A DNA stretch of 64,000 bases, from the NCBI RefSeq assembly GCF_900115395.1, contig NZ_FOWE01000007.1:186001-250000 (forward strand), read 5' to 3'. The stretch comes from Geodermatophilus obscurus. GTDB lineage: Bacteria > Actinomycetota > Actinomycetes > Mycobacteriales > Geodermatophilaceae. The first letter of the stretch is position 1, and the number at the start of each line of letters is the position of its first letter. The notes below the pieces were generated by a model. The model was given only the letters and a program-made list of their open reading frames with translations. It was not told the DNA's origin and made no database searches. Below, in pieces: positions 28,552 to 37,353 of the stretch. Both the position numbers and the translations under genes were made by a program.

Positions 28552-29999
28552 CGCCGCAGGAGGTGCTGGCCGAGCTCACCGCGCTGCAGGCCGGCGACGT
28601 GCCCACCCACGGGGGCTCGACGATGGCCTACGTCTACGACTCCGGGCTCGCCGGCGTGGCGGACCTCGCGGCCGCCGCCCAAGCCGCCTTCCAGTGGACG
28701 AACGCCCTCGACCCGACCGCCTTCCCCAGCGTCGCCCGCATCGAGGACGACCTGGTGGGCGCCGCGGCCGACCTCCTCGGCGGGGGTCCCGCGACGGTCG
28801 GCACGGTCACCAGCGGCGGCACCGAGAGCTGCCTGCTGGCGGTGCTCGCCGCCCGCGAGCGGTGGCGGGCGCGCGGCGGGCAGGGCCGTCCGCGGCTGGT
28901 GCTGCCGGTCACCGCGCACGCCGCCTTCCGCAAGGCGGCGCACCTGTTCGACCTCGAGGTCGTCGACGTCCCGGTCGACCCGGTCACCTGCCGCGCGCTG
29001 CCCTCCGCGGTGGCGGAGGTGCTCGACGCCCGCGCCGCGCTGGTCGTCGTCAGCGCGCCGTCCTACCCGCACGGGGTGATGGACCCGGTCGGGGAGGTGG
29101 CCACCCTGGCCGCCGCGGCCGGGGTGCCGTGCCACGTCGACGCCTGCATCGGCGGCTGGGTGCTGCCCTTCCTCGACGACGTGCCCGAGCCGTTCGACCT
29201 GTCGGTGCCCGGCGTGACCTCGCTGTCGGTGGACCTGCACAAGTACGGCTACGCGCCCAAGGGCGTCTCGGTGCTGCTCACCGCGGAGCCGGAGCTGCGC
29301 CAGGCGCACTGGTTCAGCACCGCGGGCTGGCCGGGCTACCCGGTGGTCAACCCGACGCTCGCCGGCACCCGCCCGGCCGGGCCGATGGCCGCCGCCTGGG
29401 CGGTGCACCGCTGGCTGGGTCGCGACGGCTACGCCGACCTCGCCCGGGCCACCCGCGCGGCCACGGTGGCGCTGGCCGAGGGCGCCGCCGCGATCGCCGG
29501 GCTGCGGGTGGTCGGGGCGCCGGTGGCCACCCTCGTCGCGCTGGCGCAGGACGGCCCGGACGGCGTCGACGTGCTGCACCTCGCCGACGAGGCCACCGCC
29601 CGCGGCTGGCTGCTGCAGCCGCAGCCCCCGTTCGCCCAGCCCGGCGGCGCGGACCTGCCCGCCACGCTGCACCTGACCGTCACCGGCGCCACCGCCGGCC
29701 GGGTCGACGCCCTGCTCGCCGACCTCGCCGACGCCGCCTGCGCCGCCGCGGCGCTGCCCCCACCCGTGCCCGACCCCGACCTGGTCGCGGCGGCCGCCAC
29801 CATCGACCCGGCGGCCCTCACCGTGGCGGAGGTGGACGCGCTGCTGGAGCTGGCCGGGGTCGGCGGCGGGCGGCTGCCCGAGCGCATGGCGCCGGTGCAC
29901 GCCCTGGTGGCCGCGCTCCCCCGCCCGGTGGCCGAGCGTCTGCTCGCCGGCGTCCTCGACCTCGTCTACCGGCCGCGCCGCGGCGCCACTACCGGGTGA
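28548..29999 (+). CDS. PLP-dependent group II decarboxylase / sphingosine-phosphate-lyase-like enzyme
   Basis: 483 residues, fold type I. Markers: TSGGTESCLLAV, the cofactor-ring region APSYPHGVMDP, VDACIGG and the PLP lysine 232 in SVDLHKYGYAPKG. This pattern is nearest to sphingosine-1-phosphate lyase-like and tyrosine/glutamate decarboxylase families. A C-terminal extension of about 90 residues (AAATIDPAALTVAEVDALLELAG to the end) follows the catalytic core. It is coupled to the symporter by a GTGA overlap. The 3' end overlaps the convergent malic-enzyme gene by 11 bp. The substrate is unknown. Confidence 0.9.
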   Translation: MTPQEVLAELTALQAGDVPTHGGSTMAYVYDSGLAGVADLAAAAQAAFQWTNALDPTAFPSVARIEDDLVGAAADLLGGGPATVGTVTSGGTESCLLAVLAARERWRARGGQGRPRLVLPVTAHAAFRKAAHLFDLEVVDVPVDPVTCRALPSAVAEVLDARAALVVVSAPSYPHGVMDPVGEVATLAAAAGVPCHVDACIGGWVLPFLDDVPEPFDLSVPGVTSLSVDLHKYGYAPKGVSVLLTAEPELRQAHWFSTAGWPGYPVVNPTLAGTRPAGPMAAAWAVHRWLGRDGYADLARATRAATVALAEGAAAIAGLRVVGAPVATLVALAQDGPDGVDVLHLADEATARGWLLQPQPPFAQPGGADLPATLHLTVTGATAGRVDALLADLADAACAAAALPPPVPDPDLVAAAATIDPAALTVAEVDALLELAGVGGGRLPERMAPVHALVAALPRPVAERLLAGVLDLVYRPRRGATTG

Positions 30000-31167
30000 C
30001 GCACGCGGCCACGGCCTCGGCGACCGCGGGCGCCACCCGCCGGTCCAGCGGGCTGGGGACGACGTACCCGGGCGCGAGGTCGTCGCCGACGACGCCGGCG
30101 ATCGCCTCGGCGGCGGCCAGCTTCATCTCCTCGGTGATCGCGGTGGCGCCGGCGTCGATCGCGCCGCGGAACACCCCCGGGAAGGCGAGCACGTTGTTGA
30201 TCTGGTTGGGCAGGTCGCTGCGCCCGGTGGCCACCACGGCGGCGTACCGGGCCGCCACCTCCGGGTCGACCTCCGGCGTCGGGTTGGCCAGCGAGAACAC
30301 GATCGCCCCCGGCGCCATGGACGCGACCGCCGACTCCGGCACCGACCCCCCGGACAGGCCCAGGTAGACGTCGGCCCCCTCCATCGCGCCGGTCATCGTG
30401 CCCGCGTACCCGGTGCCGTTGGTGTGCTCGACGACCCAGCGCTTGACCGGCGTGAGGTCCTCCCGGCCGGCGTGCAGCACGCCGCGGGAGTCGGCCACCG
30501 CGACGTCGCCCACGCCGGCCCCCAGCAGCATCTTCGTGCAGGCGATGCCCGCGGCCCCGGCGCCGGCCACGACCACCCGCAGGTCGCCGAGCCCGCGGCC
30601 GGTCACCCGCGCCGCGTTGCGCAGGGCGGCCAGGACGACGATCGCCGTCCCGTGCTGGTCGTCGTGCATGACGGGGATGTCCAGCCGCTCGCGCAGCCGG
30701 TCCTCGATCTCGAAGCAGCGGGGGGCGCTGATGTCCTCGAGGTTGATGCCGCCGAACGACGGCGCGATCGCCACCACCGTCTCGACGATCCGGTCGACGT
30801 CGGTGGTCGACAGCACCACCGGCACCGACGACAGGCCGGCGAACTCGCTGAACAGGCAGGCCTTGCCCTCCATCACCGGCAGCGCCGCGGCGGGGCCGAT
30901 GTCGCCCAGGCCGAGGACGGCCGTGCCGTCGGAGACGACCGCGACCACGCGGGGCGCCCAGGTGAAGCGGCGGGCCAGTGCCGGCTCGGCGGCGATGGCG
31001 CTGGAGACCCGGGCGACGCCGGGGGTGTAGGTGAGCGCGAGGTCCTCGATCGACCCGATCGCGCGGGTCGGGCGGACCACGAGCTTGCCGCCCTCGTGCA
31101 CCGCGAAGGCGGGGTCCCCGGAGAAGCGGTCGGCACTGTCCCCGACGGAGCCCGTCTCTGCACCCAT
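29989..31167 (-). CDS. NAD(P)-dependent malic enzyme
   Basis: 392 residues, the short bacterial form. It shows [26 protein letters not shown], the catalytic and metal region [29 protein letters not shown] and the Rossmann motif [11 protein letters not shown], then [11 protein letters not shown]. It oxidatively decarboxylates malate to pyruvate and links the TCA cycle to pyruvate supply. Cofactor preference cannot be called with certainty. TACCCT ends 9 nt before the ATG, which suggests a leaderless mRNA. Confidence 0.95.
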   Translation of the reverse strand: MGAETGSVGDSADRFSGDPAFAVHEGGKLVVRPTRAIGSIEDLALTYTPGVARVSSAIAAEPALARRFTWAPRVVAVVSDGTAVLGLGDIGPAAALPVMEGKACLFSEFAGLSSVPVVLSTTDVDRIVETVVAIAPSFGGINLEDISAPRCFEIEDRLRERLDIPVMHDDQHGTAIVVLAALRNAARVTGRGLGDLRVVVAGAGAAGIACTKMLLGAGVGDVAVADSRGVLHAGREDLTPVKRWVVEHTNGTGYAGTMTGAMEGADVYLGLSGGSVPESAVASMAPGAIVFSLANPTPEVDPEVAARYAAVVATGRSDLPNQINNVLAFPGVFRGAIDAGATAITEEMKLAAAEAIAGVVGDDLAPGYVVPSPLDRRVAPAVAEAVAACVTR

Positions 31168-31261
31168 GGACCCCGGAGGGTAGTGCCGGGGTACAGGTCG
31201 CCGCGTCCTCCACCCCTTCAGGGCGACGACCGGGGCCCGCCGCGATCGTTACCGTGCCGCC

Positions 31262-31867
31262 GTGGAGATCCGCGAGCTCGCCGTCCCGGACGGCTACGTC
31301 CTCGACCTGGTGCCGCACGGCGACGACCGCGGTCGCTTCACCGAGTGGTACCGCGCCGACGTGCTCGCCTCGGCCACCGGGTGGTCGCTGCCGCTGGCGC
31401 AGGCCAACCACAGCGTCTCGGCCCGCGGCGTGCTCCGCGGCGTCCACTTCGCGCTCGTCCCGCCCGGGCAGGCCAAGTACGTCTACTGCCCGGCGGGCCG
31501 GGTCCTCGACGTCGTCGTCGACGTGCGGGTCGGGTCGCCGACCTTCGGCGTCTCCGAGGCCGTCCTGCTGGACTCCGGGCGGCCGCGCGCGGTGTTCCTC
31601 GCCGAGGGGCTGGGGCACGCGTTCCTGGCCCTGGAGGACCGCTCGTCGGTCACCTACCTGGTGTCGACGGGGTACTCCCCCGGCCGCGAGTTCGGCGTCT
31701 CGCCCCTGGACCCGGAGCTGGACCTGCCGTGGCCGGCCGACGTCGACCTCCGGCTGTCGGACAAGGACCGGGCCGCGCCCACGCTGGCGCAGGCCCGCGA
31801 GCAGGGGATCCTGCCGACGATGGAGCAGTGCGCCGCCCGCTACGCGCAGCTGCGCGCCGGGGCCTAG
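31262..31867 (+). CDS. dTDP-4-dehydrorhamnose 3,5-epimerase family protein
   Basis: 201 residues, RmlC-like cupin. Landmarks are DDRGRFTEWYR, the catalytic histidine in GVLRGVHFAL, AKYVYCPAGRVLDVVVDVR and EGLGHAFLAL. It would epimerise a dTDP-4-keto-6-deoxy sugar for rhamnose or another deoxysugar. No other rml gene is nearby, so it may serve a scattered pathway. TACCGT ends 6 nt before the GTG, a leaderless arrangement. Its end overlaps the convergent sodX by 4 bp. Confidence 0.9.
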   Translation: MEIRELAVPDGYVLDLVPHGDDRGRFTEWYRADVLASATGWSLPLAQANHSVSARGVLRGVHFALVPPGQAKYVYCPAGRVLDVVVDVRVGSPTFGVSEAVLLDSGRPRAVFLAEGLGHAFLALEDRSSVTYLVSTGYSPGREFGVSPLDPELDLPWPADVDLRLSDKDRAAPTLAQAREQGILPTMEQCAARYAQLRAGA

Positions 31868-32229
31868 CCAGCCGGGGCCGGGCCCAGCCGGCCGGGCCGG
31901 GGCCGCAACCGCGCGACGACGCGGCCGACGGCGACCGCGGGGCCGTAGGCACGGCTGTCGTCGGTGACCAGCGGGTTGTCGCCGCGGACGTCGACCGCGT
32001 CGCCGTCGAGCAGCCGGTGCACCCGCTTGACCACCAGCAGGTCGGGACGGGCCGGGAAGCGGGCGAGGACGACGTCGCCGACCGCCACCCGGCCGGGGCG
32101 CAGCCGGCGCACCAGCAGCCGGTCGCCGGAGCGCACGGTCGGGGACATCGACGGCCCGGAGACGCGGGCCAGCACCCAGGCCGCCGGCAGCGGCCGGACG
32201 GCGCCGGTCCCGGGACGTGGACTGATCAC
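31864..32229 (-). CDS. sodX: S26-family peptidase, likely nickel-SOD maturation protease
   Basis: 121 residues from the chosen GTG. Catalytic serine 27 lies in SGPSMSPTV and general-base lysine 68 in LLVVKRVHRL, followed by VRGDNPLVTDDSR, the S26 box. It lacks a membrane anchor, like the short SodX proteins that sit beside sodN and trim the NiSOD leader so the N-terminal histidine can bind nickel. Here it is divergent from sodN. An ATG at 32268 would add 13 residues but has no ribosome-binding site and overlaps the sodN leader. Confidence 0.88.
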   Translation of the reverse strand: MISPRPGTGAVRPLPAAWVLARVSGPSMSPTVRSGDRLLVRRLRPGRVAVGDVVLARFPARPDLLVVKRVHRLLDGDAVDVRGDNPLVTDDSRAYGPAVAVGRVVARLRPRPGRLGPAPAG

Positions 32230-32235
32230 CGCGAG

Positions 32236-32241
32236 TAGGGT
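32236..32241 (+). promoter_or_regulatory. Candidate -10 hexamer for sodN
   Basis: TAGGGT lies about 40 nt before the sodN start and would give a leader of about 33 nt containing GGAGGTGAGG. The same interval separates sodN from divergent sodX, so any nickel-responsive control would act here. I could not identify a Nur site with confidence. Confidence 0.45.
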
Positions 32242-32280
32242 CGCAGACGACCCGATCGACGAACTCATGGAGGTGAGGAC

Positions 32281-32685
32281 GTGCTGTTCAGCAGCGTGTT
32301 CACCGCCGTGGAGGCCACCGCGCACTGCGACCTCCCCTGCGGCGTGTACGACCCGGCCCAGGCCCGCATCGAGGCCGAGTCGGTGAAGGCCATCCAGGAG
32401 AAGTACCAGGCGAACGAGGACCCGGCCTTCCGCACCCGCGCCATCCTGATCAAGGAGCAGCGCTCGGACCTGGTGAAGCACCACCTGTGGGTGCTGTGGA
32501 CCGACTACTTCAAGCCGCCGCACTTCGAGAAGTACCCGCAGCTGCACGAGCTGTTCAACAAGGCCACCAAGCAGGCCGGCGCGGCCGGCGGCAAGGGCAG
32601 CATGGACCCCGCAGAGGGTCAGAAGCTGCTCGACTACATCGCCGAGATCGACCGGATCTTCTGGGAGACCAAGGCCGCGGCATAA
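32281..32685 (+). CDS. sodN: Nickel-containing superoxide dismutase precursor
   Basis: 134 residues. A 14-residue leader (MLFSSVFTAVEATA) precedes the nickel hook HCDLPCGVY, in which His1, Cys2 and Cys6 of the mature enzyme bind Ni. The rest is a four-helix bundle (QARIEAESVKAIQEKY and later). It disproportionates superoxide in the cytoplasm. The start is fixed by a strong GGAGGTGAGG. The leader must be cut by the divergent sodX product. Confidence 0.97.
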   Translation: MLFSSVFTAVEATAHCDLPCGVYDPAQARIEAESVKAIQEKYQANEDPAFRTRAILIKEQRSDLVKHHLWVLWTDYFKPPHFEKYPQLHELFNKATKQAGAAGGKGSMDPAEGQKLLDYIAEIDRIFWETKAAA

Positions 32686-32700
32686 GCCGCACAGCAGGTC

Positions 32701-32736
32701 ACGACGGCCGGTGGGCACCCGCCCACCGGCCGTCGT
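32701..32736 (+). terminator. 16-bp hairpin terminator of sodN
   Basis: ACGACGGCCGGTGGGC pairs perfectly with its complement across an ACCC loop, 15 nt after the sodN stop. Confidence 0.85.
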
Positions 32737-32767
32737 CGTCCCCGACCCGCGGAGGGTCCGCGACCGG

Positions 32768-32863
32768 GTGCTCACCCGGCCGCGGGTGCTGACCTGGATG
32801 CGGCGGACGTTCGCGGCGTCGTTCGTCGCCCTCGGCGCGCGCCTGGCCCTCGCCGACCGCTGA
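32768..32863 (+). CDS. Possible 31-residue amphipathic peptide
   Basis: The frame from GTG reads VLTRPRVLTWMRRTFAASFV and ends GARLALADR. GGAGGG lies 13 nt upstream. The middle is helical and amphipathic with basic residues on one side. It lies in the 278-nt gap between sodN and psd, beyond the sodN terminator. Codon choice is GC-rich as in neighbours. I recognise no family, and it may be chance. Confidence 0.3.
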   Translation: MLTRPRVLTWMRRTFAASFVALGARLALADR

Positions 32864-32963
32864 GGTCCGGCGCCGGGTCACCCGGCGCCGGCCGCCGCGA
32901 CCCGCCGGAGGCGCCCGGCGGGGAGACGGGGCCACCGGCCCGTCCCGGTACCGTCAGCCCTCG

Positions 32964-33641
32964 ATGCGCATCGACCGGGCCGGGTGGCCCTTCATCACCG
33001 GACCCCTCGGCCCGGCCGCCGTGCTGGCCCTCGCGGGCGCGCTGCGGGGGCGCCGCTGGGCACGGGTCGCCGCCTGGCCGTTCCTGGGCCTGTCGGCCTA
33101 CATGGCCCTGTTCTTCCGCGACCCCGACCGGCCGTGCGACCGCGAGGAGCCGCCGGCCGACGTCGTGCTGTCCCCCGCCGACGGGATGGTCATGGTCGCC
33201 GGGCAGCCGCAGGAGGGCGTGGCGCCCGAGCCCGCGCCCCCGGGCGGCTGGCAGCAGGTCAGCGTGTTCCTCTCCGTCGTCGACGTGCACGTCAACCGCT
33301 CCCCCTACCGCGGCGAGGTCGTCGAGAGCTCCTACCGCAAGGGCAGCTTCCTGGCCGCCTACCGCGCGGAGTCCGCGCACCGCAACGAGCGCAGCGAGCT
33401 GTGGCTGCGCGAGGGTGAGCGCACCGTCGTCTTCCGCCAGCTGGTCGGGGTGCTCGCCCGCCGGATCGTCACGCGCACCGGCGTCGGGCAGCGGCTGGCC
33501 ACCGGCGAGCGCTTCGGCCTGATGAAGTTCGGCTCGCGGATGGACGTCTTCCTGCCCGCGGAGTGCGAGATCACGGTGCGGAAGGGCCAGCGCGTGCGGG
33601 GCGGGGACACCGTCATCGCCCGCTGGCCCGCCGCCGGCTGA
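32964..33641 (+). CDS. psd: Phosphatidylserine decarboxylase proenzyme (short, archaeal/actinobacterial type)
   Basis: 225 residues. Two N-terminal membrane segments precede LSPADGMVMVAG, VDVHVNRSPYRGEV and the self-cleavage site FGSRMD (Gly190-Ser191), where the serine becomes the pyruvoyl cofactor. It converts phosphatidylserine to phosphatidylethanolamine at the membrane. TACCGT ends 9 nt before the ATG, so it is probably leaderless. pssA, which makes its substrate, follows 8 nt downstream. Confidence 0.94.
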   Translation: MRIDRAGWPFITGPLGPAAVLALAGALRGRRWARVAAWPFLGLSAYMALFFRDPDRPCDREEPPADVVLSPADGMVMVAGQPQEGVAPEPAPPGGWQQVSVFLSVVDVHVNRSPYRGEVVESSYRKGSFLAAYRAESAHRNERSELWLREGERTVVFRQLVGVLARRIVTRTGVGQRLATGERFGLMKFGSRMDVFLPAECEITVRKGQRVRGGDTVIARWPAAG

Positions 33642-33649
33642 GACCCGCG

Positions 33650-34480
33650 GTGCCCAGCTCCGCCTCCGGCGAGGGGCGTCCGGCCCCGACCCGGCGCACG
33701 GCGACGGTCGAGTTCGTCCGCGGCTCGGTGCGCGGCAGCCGCCGGCGTGCGCTGGCGACCCTGCCCAGCCTCTTCACGCTCGGCAACATGCTGTGCGGCT
33801 TCGCCGCGATCCTGGTGTCGATCCGCGGCCAGTACTCGCTCGCCGCGGTGCTCATCGGCCTGTCGGTGCTCTTCGACATCGCCGACGGCGCGGTGGCGCG
33901 GCTGGTCCGCGCGGTGAGCGCCTTCGGCCTGCAGTTCGACTCGCTGGCCGACCTCGTGTCCTTCGGCCTGGCCCCGGCGCTGCTCGCCTTCACCCTCTTC
34001 TCCGAGGGCCGCGACGAGTGGGACCCGCTCGGCTGGGTCGTCTGCTTCCTGTGGGTGGCGTGCGCGGCGATCCGGCTGGCCCGCTTCAACACCACCGTCG
34101 ACCCGACGGCGGACAAGCGGTACTTCACCGGCATGCCCAGCCCCGGCGCCGCCGGCGTCGTGCTGGCCTCGGTCTTCGCCTTCGGCGCCCAGATGCAGGG
34201 CCGGGACCGGCTGTGGGTGCTGCTCATCGTCGCCGTCCCGGCGCTGCTCATGGTCAGCACCGTCCGGTTCCGCTCGTTCCGCTCCCTGGTCAGCCCGAAG
34301 AGCGGGCGCCCCTACGGGCTGGTGGCCGCCGCGGTCGCGCTCGTCGTCGGCTTCGTCACCGTCCCGGTGGTCACCGGCTGCGTGCTCGCCTACGGCTACC
34401 TGCTGGCGCCGGTGCTCAACCCGGTGCTCTCCCCCCTCGGCCGGCTGGTGCCGGACCGGATCAGAGAGGTCCTCACGTGA
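33650..34480 (+). CDS. pssA: CDP-diacylglycerol--serine O-phosphatidyltransferase
   Basis: 276 residues with about eight membrane helices. The CDP-alcohol phosphotransferase signature is complete: DIADGAVAR, eight residues, then FGLQFDSLADL with all four aspartates. It makes phosphatidylserine from CDP-diacylglycerol and serine, feeding the decarboxylase encoded just upstream. The GTG start lies 8 nt after psd. Its 3' end overlaps the next gene by four bases. Confidence 0.94.
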   Translation: MPSSASGEGRPAPTRRTATVEFVRGSVRGSRRRALATLPSLFTLGNMLCGFAAILVSIRGQYSLAAVLIGLSVLFDIADGAVARLVRAVSAFGLQFDSLADLVSFGLAPALLAFTLFSEGRDEWDPLGWVVCFLWVACAAIRLARFNTTVDPTADKRYFTGMPSPGAAGVVLASVFAFGAQMQGRDRLWVLLIVAVPALLMVSTVRFRSFRSLVSPKSGRPYGLVAAAVALVVGFVTVPVVTGCVLAYGYLLAPVLNPVLSPLGRLVPDRIREVLT

Positions 34481-34971
34481 CCGTGCGCCCGGTCGAGCCC
34501 GCGGACGTGCCCGCCGTCGTCGGTCTGGTGCGCGAGCTCGCCGAGTACGAGCGGGCCCTGCACGAGGTGCGGCTGACCGAGGAGCAGCTGTCCGCCGCGC
34601 TGTTCGGGGCGTCACCCGCGCTCTTCGGGCACGTCGCGCTCGGTCCCGACGGCGAGGTCGCCGGCACGGCGCTGTGGTTCCTGAACTTCTCCACCTGGCG
34701 CGGCACCCACGGCGTGTACCTCGAGGACCTCTACGTGCGGCCGCGGTACCGCGGCACGGGCCTGGGCCGGGAGCTGCTGCGGACGCTGGCGGCCACCTGC
34801 GTCGAGCGCGGCTACAGCCGGCTGGAGTGGTCGGTGCTCGACTGGAACACCCCGTCGATCGAGTTCTACCGGGCCGCGGGCGCGGTGCCGCTGGACGGGT
34901 GGACGGTCTTCCGGCTCACCGACGACGCCCTCACCTCCTTCGCCGCCGCCCCGCCGGGTACGGCAGGCTGA
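34477..34971 (+). CDS. GNAT acetyltransferase, diamine-acetyltransferase-like
   Basis: 164 residues. The acetyl-CoA motif is EDLYVRPRYRGTGLGRELL. The opening VRPVEPADVPAVVGLVRELAEYE and the end motif LDWNTPSIEFYRAAGA are typical of spermidine/spermine N1-acetyltransferase-like enzymes and thialysine acetyltransferases. It begins inside the pssA stop, so it is part of the phospholipid operon by layout, with no obvious functional link. Confidence 0.9.
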   Translation: MTVRPVEPADVPAVVGLVRELAEYERALHEVRLTEEQLSAALFGASPALFGHVALGPDGEVAGTALWFLNFSTWRGTHGVYLEDLYVRPRYRGTGLGRELLRTLAATCVERGYSRLEWSVLDWNTPSIEFYRAAGAVPLDGWTVFRLTDDALTSFAAAPPGTAG

Positions 34972-34975
34972 CGGC

Positions 34976-35758
34976 GTGACCGGCGACCGCAGACCGACCG
35001 AGTGCTGGCTGACCGACATGGACGGCGTCCTGGTGCACGAGGGGCAGGCCCTGCCCGGCGCCGCCGACTTCCTCGCCCGGCTGGTCGAGGCGGGCCGGCG
35101 CTTCCTCGTCCTGACCAACAACTCGATCTTCACCCCGCGCGACCTCGCGGCCCGCCTGTCCCGCTCGGGCCTGCAGGTGCCCGAGGAGTCGATCTGGACC
35201 TCGGCCCTGGCGACGGCGGACTTCCTCGCCTCCCAGCTGCCGGGCGGGTCGGCATACGTGATCGGCGAGGCCGGGCTGACCACCGCGCTGCACGAGGCCG
35301 GCTACACGCTCACCGACACCGCTCCCGACTACGTCGTCCTCGGCGAGACGCGCACTTACTCCTTCGAGGCGATCACCCGCGCGATCCGGCTGATCGGCGC
35401 CGGGTCGCGGTTCATCGCCACCAACCCCGACGTCACCGGCCCCTCGCCGGAGGGGCCGCTGCCGGCCACCGGCTCGGTCGCCGCGATGATCACCGAGGCC
35501 ACCGGCGCCAAGCCCTACTTCGTGGGCAAGCCGAATCCGATGATGTTCCGCAGCGCCATGAACCGGATCGAGGCGCACTCGGAGAGCACGACCATGATCG
35601 GTGACCGCATGGACACCGACGTGGTGGCCGGCATCGAGGCGGGCCTGGAGACGATCCTGGTGCTCACCGGCTCCACCACCGCGGCCGACGTCGCCCGGTT
35701 CCCGTTCCGGCCCAGCCGGGTGCTCGACTCGATCGGTGACGTCGTCGACCTGGTGTGA
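34976..35758 (+). CDS. HAD-IIA family sugar phosphatase (NagD-like)
   Basis: 260 residues. Nucleophile and acid are in WLTDMDGVLV (Asp14, Asp16), motif II is FLVLTNNS, the lysine is in GKPNPMMF and motif IV is MIGDRMDTDVVAG. The IIA cap lies between motifs II and III. It probably dephosphorylates a nucleotide or sugar phosphate. It starts 4 nt after the acetyltransferase stop and likely shares its transcript. Confidence 0.93.
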   Translation: MTGDRRPTECWLTDMDGVLVHEGQALPGAADFLARLVEAGRRFLVLTNNSIFTPRDLAARLSRSGLQVPEESIWTSALATADFLASQLPGGSAYVIGEAGLTTALHEAGYTLTDTAPDYVVLGETRTYSFEAITRAIRLIGAGSRFIATNPDVTGPSPEGPLPATGSVAAMITEATGAKPYFVGKPNPMMFRSAMNRIEAHSESTTMIGDRMDTDVVAGIEAGLETILVLTGSTTAADVARFPFRPSRVLDSIGDVVDLV

Positions 35759-35772
35759 CGGCCTGAGCGGCC

Positions 35773-36246
35773 TCAGCGGTCGAGGAACGCCAGCCGGGCC
35801 TCGGGGGTGGCCAGCAGGTACAGCTCGGTCAGCGCCAGGACGATGAGCGGGATGCCCAGCAGGGGCTGCTCACCGGCGAACGCGGTGCTGTAGCCGAACA
35901 GGCCGAGCAGGATCTGCAGCACGATGACCGGCCCGCGCGCCCAGCCCGCGACCCGGCGGAGCCCGGCCGCGGCCGCGGCCAGCGCGACGCCGAAGATCCC
36001 CACGTAGACCACCTCGGCCAGCGCCCGGCCGACGCTGTCGGGGTCGCCGGTGACGGTCAGCCAGAGCAGGACCAGCGCCCCGGCGAGCAGCAGCCCGGCC
36101 TCGACGGCGGCCACCAGCGCGGCCCGGACGACGGCCGGCGGCGCCTCCGGCCCGGCTGGGCGGGGCGGCCGCGAGGAGGGCTGCGCGGCGCCGCCGAAGA
36201 GCCTCTCCGCCCTGGTCGGGCGGCGCGTCGCGTCCTCGTCCGTCAC
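35773..36246 (-). CDS. Four-helix membrane protein of unknown function
   Basis: 157 residues. A polar N-terminus of about 40 residues (TRRPTRAERLFGGAAQPSS) is followed by four membrane helices: VVRAALVAAVEAGLLLAGALVLLWL, EVVYVGIFGVALAAAAAGL, VIVLQILLGLFGYSTAF and LLGIPLIVLALTELYLL. No family motif is recognised. TAGCCT ends 7 nt before the GTG, so it is probably leaderless. Confidence 0.8.
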   Translation of the reverse strand: MTDEDATRRPTRAERLFGGAAQPSSRPPRPAGPEAPPAVVRAALVAAVEAGLLLAGALVLLWLTVTGDPDSVGRALAEVVYVGIFGVALAAAAAGLRRVAGWARGPVIVLQILLGLFGYSTAFAGEQPLLGIPLIVLALTELYLLATPEARLAFLDR

Positions 36247-36330
36247 ACCGGCGAGGCTACGCGTCACCGGGCACGCCGGGTCCCCGTCCGTGCCGGTCCG
36301 GGCGGCCCCGCCCCGGTTAGCCTCACCGGC

Positions 36331-37353
36331 ATGCGCGCGCTCGTGGTGGCCAACCCCGCAGCGACGACCACCACCCGCCGGGTGCGTGACGTGCTGCTGG
36401 GCGCCCTGGCCAGCGAGCTGAAGGTCGACCTCGCCGAGACCGCCCACCGCGGCCACGGCCGCGAGCTCGGCCAGCAGGCACTGGCGGAGGGGGTCGACGT
36501 CGTCGTCGCCCTGGGCGGCGACGGCACGGTCAACGAGGTGGTCGACGGGCTGCTCGCCGACGGGCCGGGCGCGCACGTGCCGACGCTGGCCGTCGTCCCG
36601 GGCGGCTCCACCAACGTGTTCGCCCGCGCGCTGGGCCGCTCCCGCGACCCGGTCGAGGCGACCGGCGAGATCCTCGACTCGCTGCGGTGGGGCCGGACGC
36701 GGCGGATCTCCCTCGGCACCGCCAGCGCCACCGGCACGAGCGCGGCCCCGGTCGCCGGCACCGACCCGGCCACGGCCGTGGTGGCCGCCGAGGCCGGCGC
36801 CGCCGCCGACGACACCTGGAGCACCCCGCGCTGGTTCGTCTTCGCCGCGGGGCTGGGCTTCGACGCCGACGTGATCGCGCGGGTGGAGGCCGAGCGGGCC
36901 CGCGGCCGCCGCTCCACCGGCGCCCTCTACGTCCGCGAGGCGACCCGGGCGTTCGTGCTGGGCCGGGAGCGCCGGCGCCCGGCGATGACACTCACCCGGC
37001 CCGGCGAGCCCGACCTCGACGGGCTGTTCCTGTGCCTGGTGTCCAACGTCAGCCCGTGGACCTACCTGGGCTCGCGCCCGGTCAACCCCAGCCCCGAGGC
37101 GTCCTTCGACTCCGGGCTCGACGTCTTCGCGATGGGCCGGATGGGCGTGCTGCGCATGCTGCACCACTCCCGCCAGGTGCTGGCCCGCCGTCCCGACGCC
37201 CGCGGCCGGGGCGTGCACCGCTTCCACGACCTCGGGGAGCTCACGCTGACCGCGTCGCGGCCGCAGGGCTGGCAGCTCGACGGCGACCACCTCGGGACGG
37301 CGACGGGGCTGCGGCTGCGCTCGGTGCCCGCGGCACTGTCCGTCCTGGCCTGA
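36331..37353 (+). CDS. Diacylglycerol/lipid kinase
   Basis: 340 residues. The catalytic region VVALGGDGTVNEVVDGLL and PGGSTNVFARALG is the signature of the DagK/YegS lipid-kinase family, and LGFDADVIARVEAER fits the C-terminal domain. An Ala/Thr/Gly-rich insert (about 135-160) is unusual for the family. It would phosphorylate diacylglycerol or a related lipid with ATP and recycle it towards phosphatidate. TAGCCT ends 7 nt before the ATG, a leaderless layout. Confidence 0.92.
   Translation: MRALVVANPAATTTTRRVRDVLLGALASELKVDLAETAHRGHGRELGQQALAEGVDVVVALGGDGTVNEVVDGLLADGPGAHVPTLAVVPGGSTNVFARALGRSRDPVEATGEILDSLRWGRTRRISLGTASATGTSAAPVAGTDPATAVVAAEAGAAADDTWSTPRWFVFAAGLGFDADVIARVEAERARGRRSTGALYVREATRAFVLGRERRRPAMTLTRPGEPDLDGLFLCLVSNVSPWTYLGSRPVNPSPEASFDSGLDVFAMGRMGVLRMLHHSRQVLARRPDARGRGVHRFHDLGELTLTASRPQGWQLDGDHLGTATGLRLRSVPAALSVLA

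Noticed and set aside
31168..31261. Riboswitch or shared operator between malic enzyme and epimerase genes
   Set aside because: Both genes look leaderless, leaving no room for a structured leader, and no clear palindrome is present.
34959..34976. Leaderless start for the HAD phosphatase
   Set aside because: TACGGC lacks the final T and stands 11 nt away; the gene is 4 nt behind its neighbour and is more likely co-transcribed.
36723..36810. Ala/Thr/Gly-rich stretch of the lipid kinase as a frameshift
   Set aside because: The frame resumes normal family sequence on both sides with unchanged codon use, so it is an in-frame insert.
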